From: Bdellovibrionales bacterium
GTDB taxonomy: Bacteria; Bdellovibrionota; UBA1018
Direction of reading: 5' to 3'
DNA: 64,000 nucleotides
Assembly: GCA_947380295.1 (NCBI GenBank)
Contig: CANCQK010000002.1
Coordinates: 217,747 to 281,746, forward strand
Below, in pieces: positions 43,584-53,253 of this stretch. A program made the position numbers and the translations under genes. The notes below the pieces were generated by a model, which was given only the letters and a program-made list of their open reading frames with translations, did no database searches and was not told the DNA's origin. Numbering within the stretch: position 1 is the stretch's first letter; each line of letters starts with the position of its first letter.

Positions 43584-45266
43584 TTAATGAGTGAGCTTCT
43601 TATACTTGACTCGGTGAGGCTGAACTGCTTCTGCTCCGAGGCGCTTTTTCTTATCTTCTTCGTATTCTTGATAATTTCCTTCAAAGAGCACGACGCGACT
43701 GTCACCTTCAAACGCCATAATGTGGGTACAAATACGATCTAAGAACCAACGGTCATGGCTAATGACCATGGCGCAGCCAGCGAAATTCAGTAACGCCTCT
43801 TCGAGTGCTCGAAGAGTATTTACGTCAAGGTCATTGGTCGGTTCATCGAGAAGTAAAAGGTTTCCGCCCGATTTAAGAACCTTAGCCAGGTGAACTCGGT
43901 TGCGCTCGCCGCCTGAGAGCATACTAATTTTCTTCTGTTGATCGCCGCCAGTGAAATTGAACCGAGCGCAGTAAGCCCTGGATTGAACCTCACGATTTCC
44001 CAACAGGATGGTTTCGTTTTTGCCATCAGAGATTTCTTCCCAGACGGTTTTGTCAGGATCAAGAGCATCTCTGGATTGATCGACATAGGCCATCTTGACG
44101 GTTTCACCGATTCGGACGGTGCCACGATCTGGAGTTTCCTGACCGGTCAGCATTCTGAACAAAGTCGTTTTACCCGCACCATTACCGCCGATAATACCGA
44201 CCAGACTTCCGGGAGGGATATTGAAATTAAAATCTTCAAATAAAACTTTTTCATCAAAGGACTTAGTCACTTGATTGGCTTCAACGACAAGATTCCCCAA
44301 GCGAGGTCCTGATGGAATGTAGATTTCCATTTCGTCGACTTTTTCTGGTCGATCCTCAGCAAGGAGCTTTTCATACGCGCTGACACGAGCCTTACTCTTT
44401 GCCTGACGGGCGCGAGGACTCATCCGAATCCAATCCAACTCCCGTTCCAAAGTCTTTTGCCGCTTAGTTTCCTGTTTTTCCTCAAGAGCTAAGCGCTTTT
44501 GCTTTTGCTCCAGCCACGACGAATAATTACCTTCCCAAGGAATGCCATGGCCGCGGTCCAGTTCAAGAATCCAACCTGCAATATTATCCAAGAAATACCG
44601 GTCATGGGTCACAGCAACAACAGTGCCCTGGTAATTTTTAAGGAACTGCTCTAACCATCCGACCGACTCAGCATCGAGGTGATTGGTCGGTTCGTCGAGG
44701 AGTAAAATGTCAGGCTTTTGCAAGAGTAATCGGCACAACGCTACACGACGTTTTTCCCCACCCGAGAGGTGCTTTACGTTTGCATCTGCAGGCGGCAGGC
44801 GAAGGGCATCCATAGCGATGTCCAAAGTACGATCCAAGTCCCAACCGTTCGCATGTTCAATCTTTTCTTGAACATCAGCTTGCTCAGCAAGGAGCTTTTC
44901 CATCTGATCAGGGTCCATCTCCGGATCGGCAAAGGCGTTATTGATTTCCTCGAAGCGCTTCAGCCATTTCACCAGATCGCCCATGGCTTCTTGCACATTT
45001 TCACGGACCGTTTTGGTTTCGTCGAGCTGAGGCTCTTGAGGCAGATACCCCACTGTGATGCCATCGCCTGGGCGAGCGTCTCCATTAAAATTCTTTTCAA
45101 CGCCGGCCATAATCTTAAGTAGAGTTGACTTGCCGGAGCCGTTTAAACCCAGCACCCCAATTTTGGCTCCGTAATAGAACGACAAGTAAATGTCGCGGAG
45201 TACCTGCTTATTGGGTGGGTAGATCTTGCCAACGCCCTGCATCGAAAACGCAAATTTCTGTGCCAT
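43584..45266 (-). CDS. ettA: EttA, energy-dependent translational throttle (ABC-F ATPase)
   Basis: EttA is a soluble ABC-F protein that binds the ribosomal E site and gates translation by ATP status. There are two ABC domains: Walker [10 protein letters not shown] (about 40-48) and GGNGAGKTT (about 350), signatures [13 protein letters not shown] and [13 protein letters not shown], and Walker B ILLLDEP and LLLLDEP. The linker ([20 protein letters not shown] and flanks) and the arm segment after the first Walker A mark the EttA subgroup, as does the long C-terminal end VKYKKLTH. The length of 560 residues is normal. It is a single gene. Confidence 0.95.
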   Translation of the reverse strand: MAQKFAFSMQGVGKIYPPNKQVLRDIYLSFYYGAKIGVLGLNGSGKSTLLKIMAGVEKNFNGDARPGDGITVGYLPQEPQLDETKTVRENVQEAMGDLVKWLKRFEEINNAFADPEMDPDQMEKLLAEQADVQEKIEHANGWDLDRTLDIAMDALRLPPADANVKHLSGGEKRRVALCRLLLQKPDILLLDEPTNHLDAESVGWLEQFLKNYQGTVVAVTHDRYFLDNIAGWILELDRGHGIPWEGNYSSWLEQKQKRLALEEKQETKRQKTLERELDWIRMSPRARQAKSKARVSAYEKLLAEDRPEKVDEMEIYIPSGPRLGNLVVEANQVTKSFDEKVLFEDFNFNIPPGSLVGIIGGNGAGKTTLFRMLTGQETPDRGTVRIGETVKMAYVDQSRDALDPDKTVWEEISDGKNETILLGNREVQSRAYCARFNFTGGDQQKKISMLSGGERNRVHLAKVLKSGGNLLLLDEPTNDLDVNTLRALEEALLNFAGCAMVISHDRWFLDRICTHIMAFEGDSRVVLFEGNYQEYEEDKKKRLGAEAVQPHRVKYKKLTH

Positions 45267-45372
45267 AAGTCTCTCATACCGTTTTCAGCGCCAGATACCA
45301 AATTAAAATAAGCGTTTAACTTTCTCAAATTTGCATTTGACTGCTCCAACTAAACGGCCTAACAATTAATCT

Positions 45373-46038
45373 ATGGGGACTAGGGAGTCTGAGCATCATT
45401 CGCAACACGACACACGAGATCGCCTCATTTCAGCGGCAAAATGCCTTTTCGCTGAGAAAGGCTTCAACGGCACCACGGTTAAGGAGCTTGCCGAAAAAGC
45501 CCAGGTCAATATCAGTTTAGTAAGTTATCACTTTCACGGCAAAGAGGGTCTATTCAGAGCATGTCTTGAGCAGATCGGACGTTCGCGCCTTGACACGATG
45601 CAGCGAATTTTGCAGCCTCCCACCCATCGAGAAGAAGTTCAAATCCGGCTCCAAGTTTTCTTCGAAGAATACTTCACCCTTCATCTCGAAGAACCCGAAG
45701 TGGCAAGAATCATTCACCGCGAGTGCGAGGCCGGTTTTCCGCTGGTTTTCGACATCTTTAGAGAAACTTTTTTCAGATCGTTTGAAACCTTAGTGCAGTT
45801 CATGCAAATCGGGCAGGAACGAGGCCTCATCCGCGATGGACTCGACCCGATCCTAACGGCCTCAGCTATGCTTGCGGGCGCATCAGACATCGTCCGCAAG
45901 GACCCCCTCAACGAGCGCATTTATGGGCGGACTCTAAAAAATCCAGACTATCGCAAAGCAGCTGTTTCGAATTTATTATTGTTTTATATGGAGGGGCTCC
46001 ACCCTAAATCACATTCACTCGAAGAGAGGAGTTTATGA
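45373..46038 (+). CDS. TetR/AcrR-family transcriptional regulator
   Basis: The N-terminal HTH domain is typical: TRDRLISAAKCLFAEKGFNG then TTVKELAEKAQVNISLVSYH and FHGKEGLFRACL. The ligand domain follows over about 150 residues. The gene starts the operon with the TolC-like and RND genes and overlaps the next gene as ATGA, so it very likely controls this efflux operon by repression. It starts at ATG 45373 without a strong Shine-Dalgarno. Operator sites would be expected in the 106 bases between ettA and this gene, but none is obvious. Confidence 0.92.
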   Translation: MGTRESEHHSQHDTRDRLISAAKCLFAEKGFNGTTVKELAEKAQVNISLVSYHFHGKEGLFRACLEQIGRSRLDTMQRILQPPTHREEVQIRLQVFFEEYFTLHLEEPEVARIIHRECEAGFPLVFDIFRETFFRSFETLVQFMQIGQERGLIRDGLDPILTASAMLAGASDIVRKDPLNERIYGRTLKNPDYRKAAVSNLLLFYMEGLHPKSHSLEERSL

Positions 46039-47543
46039 AGAACTTCAAGCCCGGATCACGATCGATTCTGATCCACACGTTAGGCCTATTTGTTTTTGGT
46101 ATTGCACTCGCAGCACCCCCTGCCGAGACTCAGGAGACACTCAATCTAAAAGACTTCCTCAAGGAGGTCACGGAAAAAAATACATCGATCAAGAGCTCTA
46201 ACCTCTCCGCTCACGCCAGCGACCAACGCTCAGTCGAAGGCGATTTAATTACGGCTCCTACCCTCTATGTAGCAGCAGAAACCAAAAGCGATGCAAAGAT
46301 TGGCCCCTTTTCGTTCCTTCAGTTTGATCGCCTGGTCACTAACGTAGTTTCAGTCGGCGTCCAGAAAAACTTTAATTTTGGTCTTCAAGCCAAACTCCAT
46401 TACGACCTTTTAACAGTTCAGTATCTGAACCCTCAGACTTCAAACTTACCTGCGGGATTTGCTTCAATTTTTAGTAATCCCTACACTTTAGCCTCTCCAG
46501 TCCTGGAACTTTCTCAAAGTCTCTGGAGCAATGGATTTGGCCGCTCAACTCGCGCCTCCAAAGAAGCTGTCGATGCCCAAAATTTAGCCTCGAAACACCT
46601 GCACCAGTTTGAGGTTCAAAGCTCAGCAATCCAAGCTGAGTTGGCTTATTGGCGACTCGCGGCGGCGAGACAGGTCATTGAAGTTCAAAACCAAGCGATT
46701 GACCGGGCGAGAAAAATCTACGAATGGAATAAAAATCGCGTCAACCTCCACCTAGGAGAGGAAGCCGACGAACTCCAAGCCCAAGCGCTAGTAGAAAGTC
46801 GTGGGCTCGATGTTCTTGCTGCACAAAATGAAGAACGCTCGGCATCCCGTGCGTTCAATTCTGCCCGTAACTTGGATTCAGATGAGGTGAAAGAATCTTT
46901 GAATCGCTTAGAGCCCGAGGACCTCAACACGATTAACGCGCCAAAGAGAACCCGCCTTCGAGAAGACGTCCTGGCCGCCCAAGCACGAATGAGGGCGACC
47001 GAGGCAAACTCAGTTTTACAGACAGAGAAAAGTCGCCCCAATTTGGAGCTCTACGGTAGCCTCGCATTTAATGGGCAGCCCCAAGGTTACTTTGCAGATC
47101 CTTATAAAGGATCAACCTCTCTGGGCGACACCCTTGCACTCTCAATCGCTCCAAACCGCCCTACCTATAATATCGGAGTCCGCTTCTCTGTCCCGCTCGC
47201 ATTCGGTGCCGTCAGTCAAACCCAAGAGAGCTGGGTCCAAGAAAATGCTGCTGCTCAACTCAAATATGAGCGTGCTCTATTTGACCAAGACCAAGCCTGG
47301 AAAGAACTCGTTCAGCGACTTTCTGACTTTCGTCAACACCTGACACTCTCTCAAACCCTTGAAAAGACACAAAAGTCAAAGTTAGAAAAGGAAAAAGAGC
47401 GACTGAGCAAAGGTCGAAGTACCACCTACCAGGTTCTCCTTTTCGAACAAGACTACCTTTTCTCTCAACTCGGTCGAATCAAAGACCAGATCATTCTTCT
47501 TGATATCCTCGCGCAAATGAAACTCTTTGGAGAATCTACATGA
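46035..47543 (+). CDS. TolC-family outer-membrane efflux protein
   Basis: The 502-residue protein has a signal peptide ending in FGIALAAPP (about 15-29), then long helical stretches with paired repeats typical of TolC: LNLKDFLKEVTEKNTSIKSS near the start and ELAYWRLAAARQVIEVQNQA plus ARKIYEWNKNR in the middle, and SVPLAFGAVSQTQESWVQEN in the second half. It should form the outer-membrane channel for the RND pump. GAGAGGAG lies five bases before ATG 46035, and the start overlaps the TetR stop. The 3' end overlaps the RND gene start. Confidence 0.9.
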   Translation: MKNFKPGSRSILIHTLGLFVFGIALAAPPAETQETLNLKDFLKEVTEKNTSIKSSNLSAHASDQRSVEGDLITAPTLYVAAETKSDAKIGPFSFLQFDRLVTNVVSVGVQKNFNFGLQAKLHYDLLTVQYLNPQTSNLPAGFASIFSNPYTLASPVLELSQSLWSNGFGRSTRASKEAVDAQNLASKHLHQFEVQSSAIQAELAYWRLAAARQVIEVQNQAIDRARKIYEWNKNRVNLHLGEEADELQAQALVESRGLDVLAAQNEERSASRAFNSARNLDSDEVKESLNRLEPEDLNTINAPKRTRLREDVLAAQARMRATEANSVLQTEKSRPNLELYGSLAFNGQPQGYFADPYKGSTSLGDTLALSIAPNRPTYNIGVRFSVPLAFGAVSQTQESWVQENAAAQLKYERALFDQDQAWKELVQRLSDFRQHLTLSQTLEKTQKSKLEKEKERLSKGRSTTYQVLLFEQDYLFSQLGRIKDQIILLDILAQMKLFGEST

Positions 47544-50500
47544 GCTTAGCAGACGTTTCGATTAAGCGGCCTACGTTTATCACCTGTATTGTCCTTCTGA
47601 TGCTCGCCGTCGGTTGGATTGCGATGAAAGGAATGGGAGTCGATCTTTTTCCTGATGTTACTTTTCCAGTGGTCACAATTACTACCCCCTACCTTGGTGC
47701 GGGGCCCTCGGAAATCGAAACCCTCGTCAGTAAGCCCCTTGAGGATGAGATCACCACCCTTTCTGGCATCAAACGCCTGACTTCAATTAATGCCGAGGGA
47801 TTTAGCAGAATCATCGCAGAGTTCTCTCTCGAGACCGATATTAAATATGCTGAGCAACAAATCCGAGACCGCGTCGGAGCAACCAAGTCAAGACTCCCTA
47901 GCGATGTCAAAGAGTCCATCATTCGTCGAATTGACCCAGCAGACCAACCGATTGTCATCCTCTCAGTCACTGCCGATTTACCTGAGAGTAAACTTTACGA
48001 CGTCGCTGACCAAATGATTCGCCCTAAGCTGGAGCAAATTAACCAAGTGGGACTCGTCGATATTCTAGGCGGCAGAAAACGAGAAATTCACGTCGTTTTG
48101 GACAGAACTAAACTCAAGGCTGCCGAATTATCAGTTGGAACGGTCGCCGCTCGACTCGGATCAGCTGGCGAAAACATCCCAAGCGGAAAAGTAGACGAAG
48201 GGAAACAGGCTACTGTATTTAGAACTTTAGGCGAGTTTCGAAACGTATCAGACATCAAAAATACGATCATCAATTTCTTTGGCAATGACGTACCGACCAC
48301 CATTGGTGAGCTAGGCAATGTCATTGACACTGTCGAGGATGAAAAGTCTCGGGCGTTCGTGAATGGGAAGAAATCGCTCTTTGTGTATGTCTATCGCCAA
48401 ACAGGTTCCAATACGATTGCAGTGGTCGACGCAGTCAAAAAACGAATGCTAACCCTGAACACCGAACTTGACCGAACTGGAGGAAAGCCCCAACTCAACG
48501 TAGTTCGAGACGGAAGCGTCTGGATCAGAGCAAACGTAGACGACGTGAAGGAATCCATCTTGATTGGGATCGTCCTCGCTGTCCTCGTTGTATTCTTCTT
48601 TCTCGGCAATGGGCGCTCAACCATCATTACCGGTCTAGCCCTCCCCAACTCGCTCATTGGCGCATTTATCTTAATGGCAGCAGCTGGGTTTACGATCAAC
48701 ATCATGACTCTCTTGGCGCTCAGCCTATCTGTCGGCCTTTTAATTGACGATGCAATCGTCGTTCGAGAAAATATTTTTCGACACATCGAAATGGGAGAGT
48801 CTCCCATCAAAGCCGCGCGGAACGGGACACAAGAAGTACAGCTTGCGGTCATCGCCACTACCTTCACCGTAATTGCGGTCTTCGGGCCTGTCGGATTCCT
48901 TAAAGGAGTCGTCGGTCAGTTTTTCAAGCAATTTGGACTCACTATTTGCTTTGCGATGGCGATTAGCCTATTCGACGCTCTGACTATCGCACCGATGCTC
49001 TCCGCTTATTTCGCGGCTAATCCACATGAGAAAAACCGAGGAGGAATTTGGAACCTCACTATCGGTCGCATCCTGAAGTCGTTTGACCAATTCCAAACCA
49101 GGCTAGAAAACCGCTATGAGTCAGTGTTGAAATATACCCTAAGAAGGCCACTCACAGTCCTCGGTGTCAGCTTAGTCATCTTCGCAGGAAGCTGCTCTGT
49201 GGGGCGTTTCGTACCTAAGACATTTCTACCTCCGCAAGACGCAGGGGAGTTCACCGTAGGATTGGATCTCCCTCCCGGAACCAATCTTGATGCGATGAAC
49301 GAAATCGCCACTCAAGTGGATCAAGCCATTCGAGCCAATCCAGAAGTTGAAGTGTCGGCACTCACCGTTGGCGATGCAGATGGACGCTCAGAAGTTGCTA
49401 GTTTCTACGTCCGACTAGTTGATGCTCACAAACGAAAACTGAACACGATCGAGTTTAAAGAGGCTCTCCGACAACAACTCAAGTCTTTTGCCCGAGCTAA
49501 CCCTCAGGTGAAAGACTTTGATGCGGTTGCAGGAGGTCAACGCCCATTCACCTTAAACATTGTCGGCCTCGATCAAAAGGAATTAGAGAGGGTTTCTCAT
49601 CAAGTTTTTGAATACCTCAAAAAACACCCTGGCCTGAAAGATGTCGATACCAACTCACGCCCTGGAAAACCTGAATTTCAAGTCGACTTAGTCGCAGCAC
49701 GAGCCAAACTTCTTGGAGTTTTACCCAACTCGGTTGGACAAGAGCTGAGAGGGCAAGTCGAAGGGATCACACCTGCCAAATTTAGAGAGGCAGGACTTGA
49801 ATACAAAGTACGAGTTCGTGTCCAGCCTGGGCAAAGAAATATCAAAGATGATTTCAACTCAATCTTTGTTCCGAACATTAATAACAAGCTCATTCGGCTT
49901 TCGGACGTAGCAACCCCGAGGGGAACCACGGGACCTGCAACAATCAATCGACAGGACCGAGCCCGGTACATCTCCATCTTAGCAGATATTGCACCAGGCG
50001 CCGGCATCGGAGATGTCATGAATGACACCTCGAAGTTTATTGATCAGGAAGTTAAACTCCCCCCTGGTATGAAATACGTATTCGTGGGTCAGGCGGAGAA
50101 TTTTCAAGAACTCGCATCCAGCGTCATGACTGCTATGGGCCTTGGGATTTTGTTTATTTTTCTGGTTCTTGCCAGCTTGTATGAGTCGTTCGTCACTCCA
50201 TTCACAATCATGCTTGCACTCCCACTCGCGATCTGTGGTTCACTGACGGCGCTGTTCGTCACGCATCAGTCTTTAAATATCTTCTCGATGATTGGGATCA
50301 TTATGCTCCTCGGGATCGCCACTAAAAATTCGATCCTATTAGTGGACTACGCCAATCAACTGGTCGAACAAGGCAAAGACCGCGCTACTGCCGTGATTAT
50401 CGCGGGTAAAACGCGTCTGCGACCTATCTTAATGACTACGATGGCGTTGATTGCCGGGACCCTACCCGTTGCTCTCGGCCTCAATGAAGCGTCGAGACAA

Positions 50501-50692
50501 AGAACCAGCATGGGGATTGCTATTATCGGAGGACTCATCAGCTCAACCCTACTCACTCTCGTGGTCGTGCCAGCCGCATTTTCATACATCGACCGATTCC
50601 GTATTTGGAGTAAGATGTGGATCAGCTCAGTTTTTAATGTCGCCCGCACTGAGCAGGATGAAACCGCCTCCGAAGAAAGCCCCGCCCATTAA
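47540..50692 (+). CDS. RND efflux transporter permease (HAE1/AcrB-like)
   Basis: The 1,050-residue protein has the twelve-helix RND architecture with two large periplasmic loops. Signature features are VDLFPDVTFPVVTITTPYLG (near 35-54), the proton-relay Asp pair in LSVGLLIDDAIVVREN (about 400), QVGLVDILGGRKREI, and the second-half repeats VLASLYESFVTPFTIMLALP, IGIIMLLGIATKNSILLVDY. It belongs to the HAE1 (drug/hydrophobe) branch. No periplasmic adaptor gene lies in the operon. GGAG lies eight bases before the ATG, and a strong terminator follows the stop. Confidence 0.95.
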   Translation: MSLADVSIKRPTFITCIVLLMLAVGWIAMKGMGVDLFPDVTFPVVTITTPYLGAGPSEIETLVSKPLEDEITTLSGIKRLTSINAEGFSRIIAEFSLETDIKYAEQQIRDRVGATKSRLPSDVKESIIRRIDPADQPIVILSVTADLPESKLYDVADQMIRPKLEQINQVGLVDILGGRKREIHVVLDRTKLKAAELSVGTVAARLGSAGENIPSGKVDEGKQATVFRTLGEFRNVSDIKNTIINFFGNDVPTTIGELGNVIDTVEDEKSRAFVNGKKSLFVYVYRQTGSNTIAVVDAVKKRMLTLNTELDRTGGKPQLNVVRDGSVWIRANVDDVKESILIGIVLAVLVVFFFLGNGRSTIITGLALPNSLIGAFILMAAAGFTINIMTLLALSLSVGLLIDDAIVVRENIFRHIEMGESPIKAARNGTQEVQLAVIATTFTVIAVFGPVGFLKGVVGQFFKQFGLTICFAMAISLFDALTIAPMLSAYFAANPHEKNRGGIWNLTIGRILKSFDQFQTRLENRYESVLKYTLRRPLTVLGVSLVIFAGSCSVGRFVPKTFLPPQDAGEFTVGLDLPPGTNLDAMNEIATQVDQAIRANPEVEVSALTVGDADGRSEVASFYVRLVDAHKRKLNTIEFKEALRQQLKSFARANPQVKDFDAVAGGQRPFTLNIVGLDQKELERVSHQVFEYLKKHPGLKDVDTNSRPGKPEFQVDLVAARAKLLGVLPNSVGQELRGQVEGITPAKFREAGLEYKVRVRVQPGQRNIKDDFNSIFVPNINNKLIRLSDVATPRGTTGPATINRQDRARYISILADIAPGAGIGDVMNDTSKFIDQEVKLPPGMKYVFVGQAENFQELASSVMTAMGLGILFIFLVLASLYESFVTPFTIMLALPLAICGSLTALFVTHQSLNIFSMIGIIMLLGIATKNSILLVDYANQLVEQGKDRATAVIIAGKTRLRPILMTTMALIAGTLPVALGLNEASRQRTSMGIAIIGGLISSTLLTLVVVPAAFSYIDRFRIWSKMWISSVFNVARTEQDETASEESPAH

Positions 50693-50698
50693 AGAAAA

Positions 50699-50735
50699 TG
50701 CCGGGTCTCAACTCTGAGACCCGGCACCTTTTCAT
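50699..50735 (+). terminator. Rho-independent terminator of the efflux operon
   Basis: A perfect 12-bp stem, TGCCGGGTCTCA (50699-50710) with TGAGACCCGGCA (50715-50726), encloses a four-base ACTC loop and is followed by CCTTTTCATTT. It closes the tetR-tolC-RND operon and may also serve the convergent phoH-like gene. Confidence 0.92.
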
Positions 50736-50754
50736 TTAAAACAACTCAGTCCAA

Positions 50755-52077
50755 CTACAACAGATTACTTGCCAACTCAGACAACTTAGATCGCTCACCC
50801 TTAGTTAAGGTAATATGAGCTGAGATCGCTTCATCTTTAAAGCGATCCACCAGATAGACCAACCCGTTATTCGCAGAGTCGACGTACGGGTTATCGATTT
50901 GGAAGCTATCTCCAGTAAGAACAATCTTAGTATCATCGCCAGCACGGGTCACGATGGTCTTGATCTCGTGTGGGGTAAGATTTTGAGATTCGTCTACAAT
51001 CAAGTACTGCTGCGGAATGGAACGACCACGGATATACGTAAGAGGCTCAATCTGAAGAAGACCCTGATTCATCAACTCTTGACAGCCCTTACCAGCACCT
51101 CGACGTCCTTTTGCCCCGGTAGTACCGAAGAGGAAGTCGATATTGTCGAAAATGGGCTGCATCCAGGGATTAAGCTTCTCTTCAATATCTCCAGGCAAGA
51201 ATCCAATATCCTTACCAAGCGGAAACACAGGACGGGACACGAGTAGACGATGATAAATACCCTCATCGACCGTTTTAGCAAGACCTGCCGCAATGGCCAG
51301 CAAGGTTTTACCCGTACCTGCCTTACCCACAAGACTGACCAACTTAATGTCGTCATTTAAGAGAGCATCAATCGCAAAAGCCTGCTCAGCATTCTTTGGA
51401 AAAATTCCCCACAATCCCTCGACGGGCTTAAAGATCGGAACAATACAGTCTAATTCCTTTGAGAATCGCCCCATAGCCGTATGATTAGGATTGGTTGAAT
51501 CCTTGAGAATGATGTACTGATTGGGCTTCAGCGGTTGACTTGAATCTTTATAAGCGAGCCGCTTATTTTGGTAAAATTCGTCAACCAGGTGAGCATCTAC
51601 ATTTAAAATAGTCGTTCCTGAATAGAGTTGCTCAGGCTCGACGCTCGAAGGCTCATAATCCTCTGCCTCAACGCCAAGAGCATCGGCTTTGATTCGAAGA
51701 TTCACATCCTTAGTCACAAAAACAACGGGTCGCTTAGGATGCTCTTTTTTCAGCGAGATCGCGATGGCAAGAATCCGATTATCGGCCTTGTCCATGGGCA
51801 GCTCAACGGGTAGCGGCTGACTCCCACCCAGCTCAACTGTCAGAATACCGCCATTTTGAAGTTTCACACCTTTTGAGAGCTCTCCATCCGCCCTCATTCC
51901 ATCCAAAAGCCGTGAAAAGAGTCGAGCGTGTCGCCCGTTCTCACTCATTTCACGTTTGAATCGATCGATTTCCTCTAAAACGACAATCGGAATGACAATG
52001 TCATTATTCCCAAACTTAAAAAGGGCCTGAGGGTCGAAGAGTAGAACGTTAGTATCTAAGACGAATGCTTTTCTCAC
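50755..52077 (-). CDS. PIN-PhoH ATPase (PhoH2-like RNA helicase/RNase)
   Basis: The N-terminal PIN domain carries FVLDTNVLLFDPQAL, VVLEEIDRFKREMSENGRHA and a VFVTKDVNLRIKADAL segment with the expected acidic residues. The C-terminal PhoH domain has Walker A VGKAGTGKTLLAIAAGLA and Walker B YLIVDESQNLTPHEIKT, plus LTGDSFQIDNPYVD. Fused PIN-PhoH proteins (PhoH2) act as RNA-unwinding ribonucleases. GTG 52077 is chosen because GCGGAGG lies just upstream and the conserved part begins right after it; longer frames begin at GTG 52149. Length from this start is about 440 residues. Confidence 0.88.
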   Translation of the reverse strand: MRKAFVLDTNVLLFDPQALFKFGNNDIVIPIVVLEEIDRFKREMSENGRHARLFSRLLDGMRADGELSKGVKLQNGGILTVELGGSQPLPVELPMDKADNRILAIAISLKKEHPKRPVVFVTKDVNLRIKADALGVEAEDYEPSSVEPEQLYSGTTILNVDAHLVDEFYQNKRLAYKDSSQPLKPNQYIILKDSTNPNHTAMGRFSKELDCIVPIFKPVEGLWGIFPKNAEQAFAIDALLNDDIKLVSLVGKAGTGKTLLAIAAGLAKTVDEGIYHRLLVSRPVFPLGKDIGFLPGDIEEKLNPWMQPIFDNIDFLFGTTGAKGRRGAGKGCQELMNQGLLQIEPLTYIRGRSIPQQYLIVDESQNLTPHEIKTIVTRAGDDTKIVLTGDSFQIDNPYVDSANNGLVYLVDRFKDEAISAHITLTKGERSKLSELASNLL

Positions 52078-52176
52078 AATGGCCTCCGCGATTGAACCGG
52101 GCGAGTCAATCTCCCCCTGCGGACACTCTAGTCTAATTATTCGACTCACTGCAAGAGAGAAGAAAAGAGGAGCGAC

Positions 52177-53253
52177 TCAAAAAACGAAATCAACTTTCGC
52201 AGTGATCATATGGCGGTTCTCAGGATTAATTCCAACCAGACTGGAAAGCTCTTCTGAGTAATTCGTATAGTTAATTTGGGCAACCCCTAAATCAAGACCG
52301 ACTCCGTAGGTAGGATAAAGCTCACTAAACCCGCCTGAAAGAGTTAGGATTGGCATTTTTAATTGAAGCCCAAGATGGACCTTCTTTTGCCAGTCCATGC
52401 TATCAAAAACATGCTGGTAGTCATAAGCAAGGGTCGCAACAATATCGTTACTCTTGTACCTAAAACTAGTTCCCATCGAAAAATTAGATGGAATAGAAGG
52501 TGAAGAGTTTGAAAACTTCGTGCCTCCGATGTCAGTCACCGCCAGCCCACCCATCACGGTAAACTTGTTGCTCAAGCGATAGATGACTTGCGTTCCAGTG
52601 TCGATCCCAATTCCAGTGCCATAGGTTTGATAATCTCCAATGATTTCATTCATATTTAGTGTGAGAATATCGGTCACGCTGGGTTGATGAAATCCACCAG
52701 CGCGATAAAGGTACTTTCCTGAAACCCCAAAGCGAATCTCTCCCCTTTTTTTGGCAAACTTGTAGACCGCATCGCCATAACCGACTTGAAGCCCATAAGT
52801 GGTTTGTAAACCAACTGTTCCTGTCGGATTATTCGGATTCATCAATCGAATCGCTGCTTGTGCATCCCCAATCACACCCACTGCAAATCCTTGAAAGGAA
52901 AAAGTCGCAATATCCTGCACCCGAAGGTAGTAGTTTTTGCCAATCAGCGAGTTGATCAGGGTCGAACTAATCCCACCGGAGAGTAATGGGATAAAAGTAG
53001 CCGGATCCTTGGCGAGGTCGTTGGATGCTTCAATGGTCGCATTCAAAAATCGGAACTTTAGCTTCTTCGCTCCTGCAAGTCCGGCCGGATTAAAAAACAA
53101 CGCCAAATCATCATCCGTGAACGCGACGACGGCTCCTCCCATCGCTTGTGCCTCAACGCTACGAAAAAGCTGTTCTGAATAATCTGCACGGGCAGTTCCA
53201 AGAAAAAGTCCGCTCAAAATTGAGACAAAATAGATCCCGAGACGCCTCTTCAT
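52177..53253 (-). CDS. Outer-membrane beta-barrel protein (PorV/UPF0164-like)
   Basis: A signal peptide (RRLGIYFVSILSGLFLGTARA) precedes a region of roughly 330 residues with alternating strands. The start SVEAQAMGGAVVAFTDDDLA and LALFFNPAGLAGAKKLKFRF is the FadL/PorV-type N-terminal pattern of membrane barrels, including a NPAGL motif. The C-terminal end in ITAKVDFVF is an outer-membrane terminal strand with Phe. ATG 53253 overlaps the upstream lipoprotein stop by one base, so the pair is translationally coupled. Its cargo or role is unknown. Confidence 0.78.
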   Translation of the reverse strand: MKRRLGIYFVSILSGLFLGTARADYSEQLFRSVEAQAMGGAVVAFTDDDLALFFNPAGLAGAKKLKFRFLNATIEASNDLAKDPATFIPLLSGGISSTLINSLIGKNYYLRVQDIATFSFQGFAVGVIGDAQAAIRLMNPNNPTGTVGLQTTYGLQVGYGDAVYKFAKKRGEIRFGVSGKYLYRAGGFHQPSVTDILTLNMNEIIGDYQTYGTGIGIDTGTQVIYRLSNKFTVMGGLAVTDIGGTKFSNSSPSIPSNFSMGTSFRYKSNDIVATLAYDYQHVFDSMDWQKKVHLGLQLKMPILTLSGGFSELYPTYGVGLDLGVAQINYTNYSEELSSLVGINPENRHMITAKVDFVF

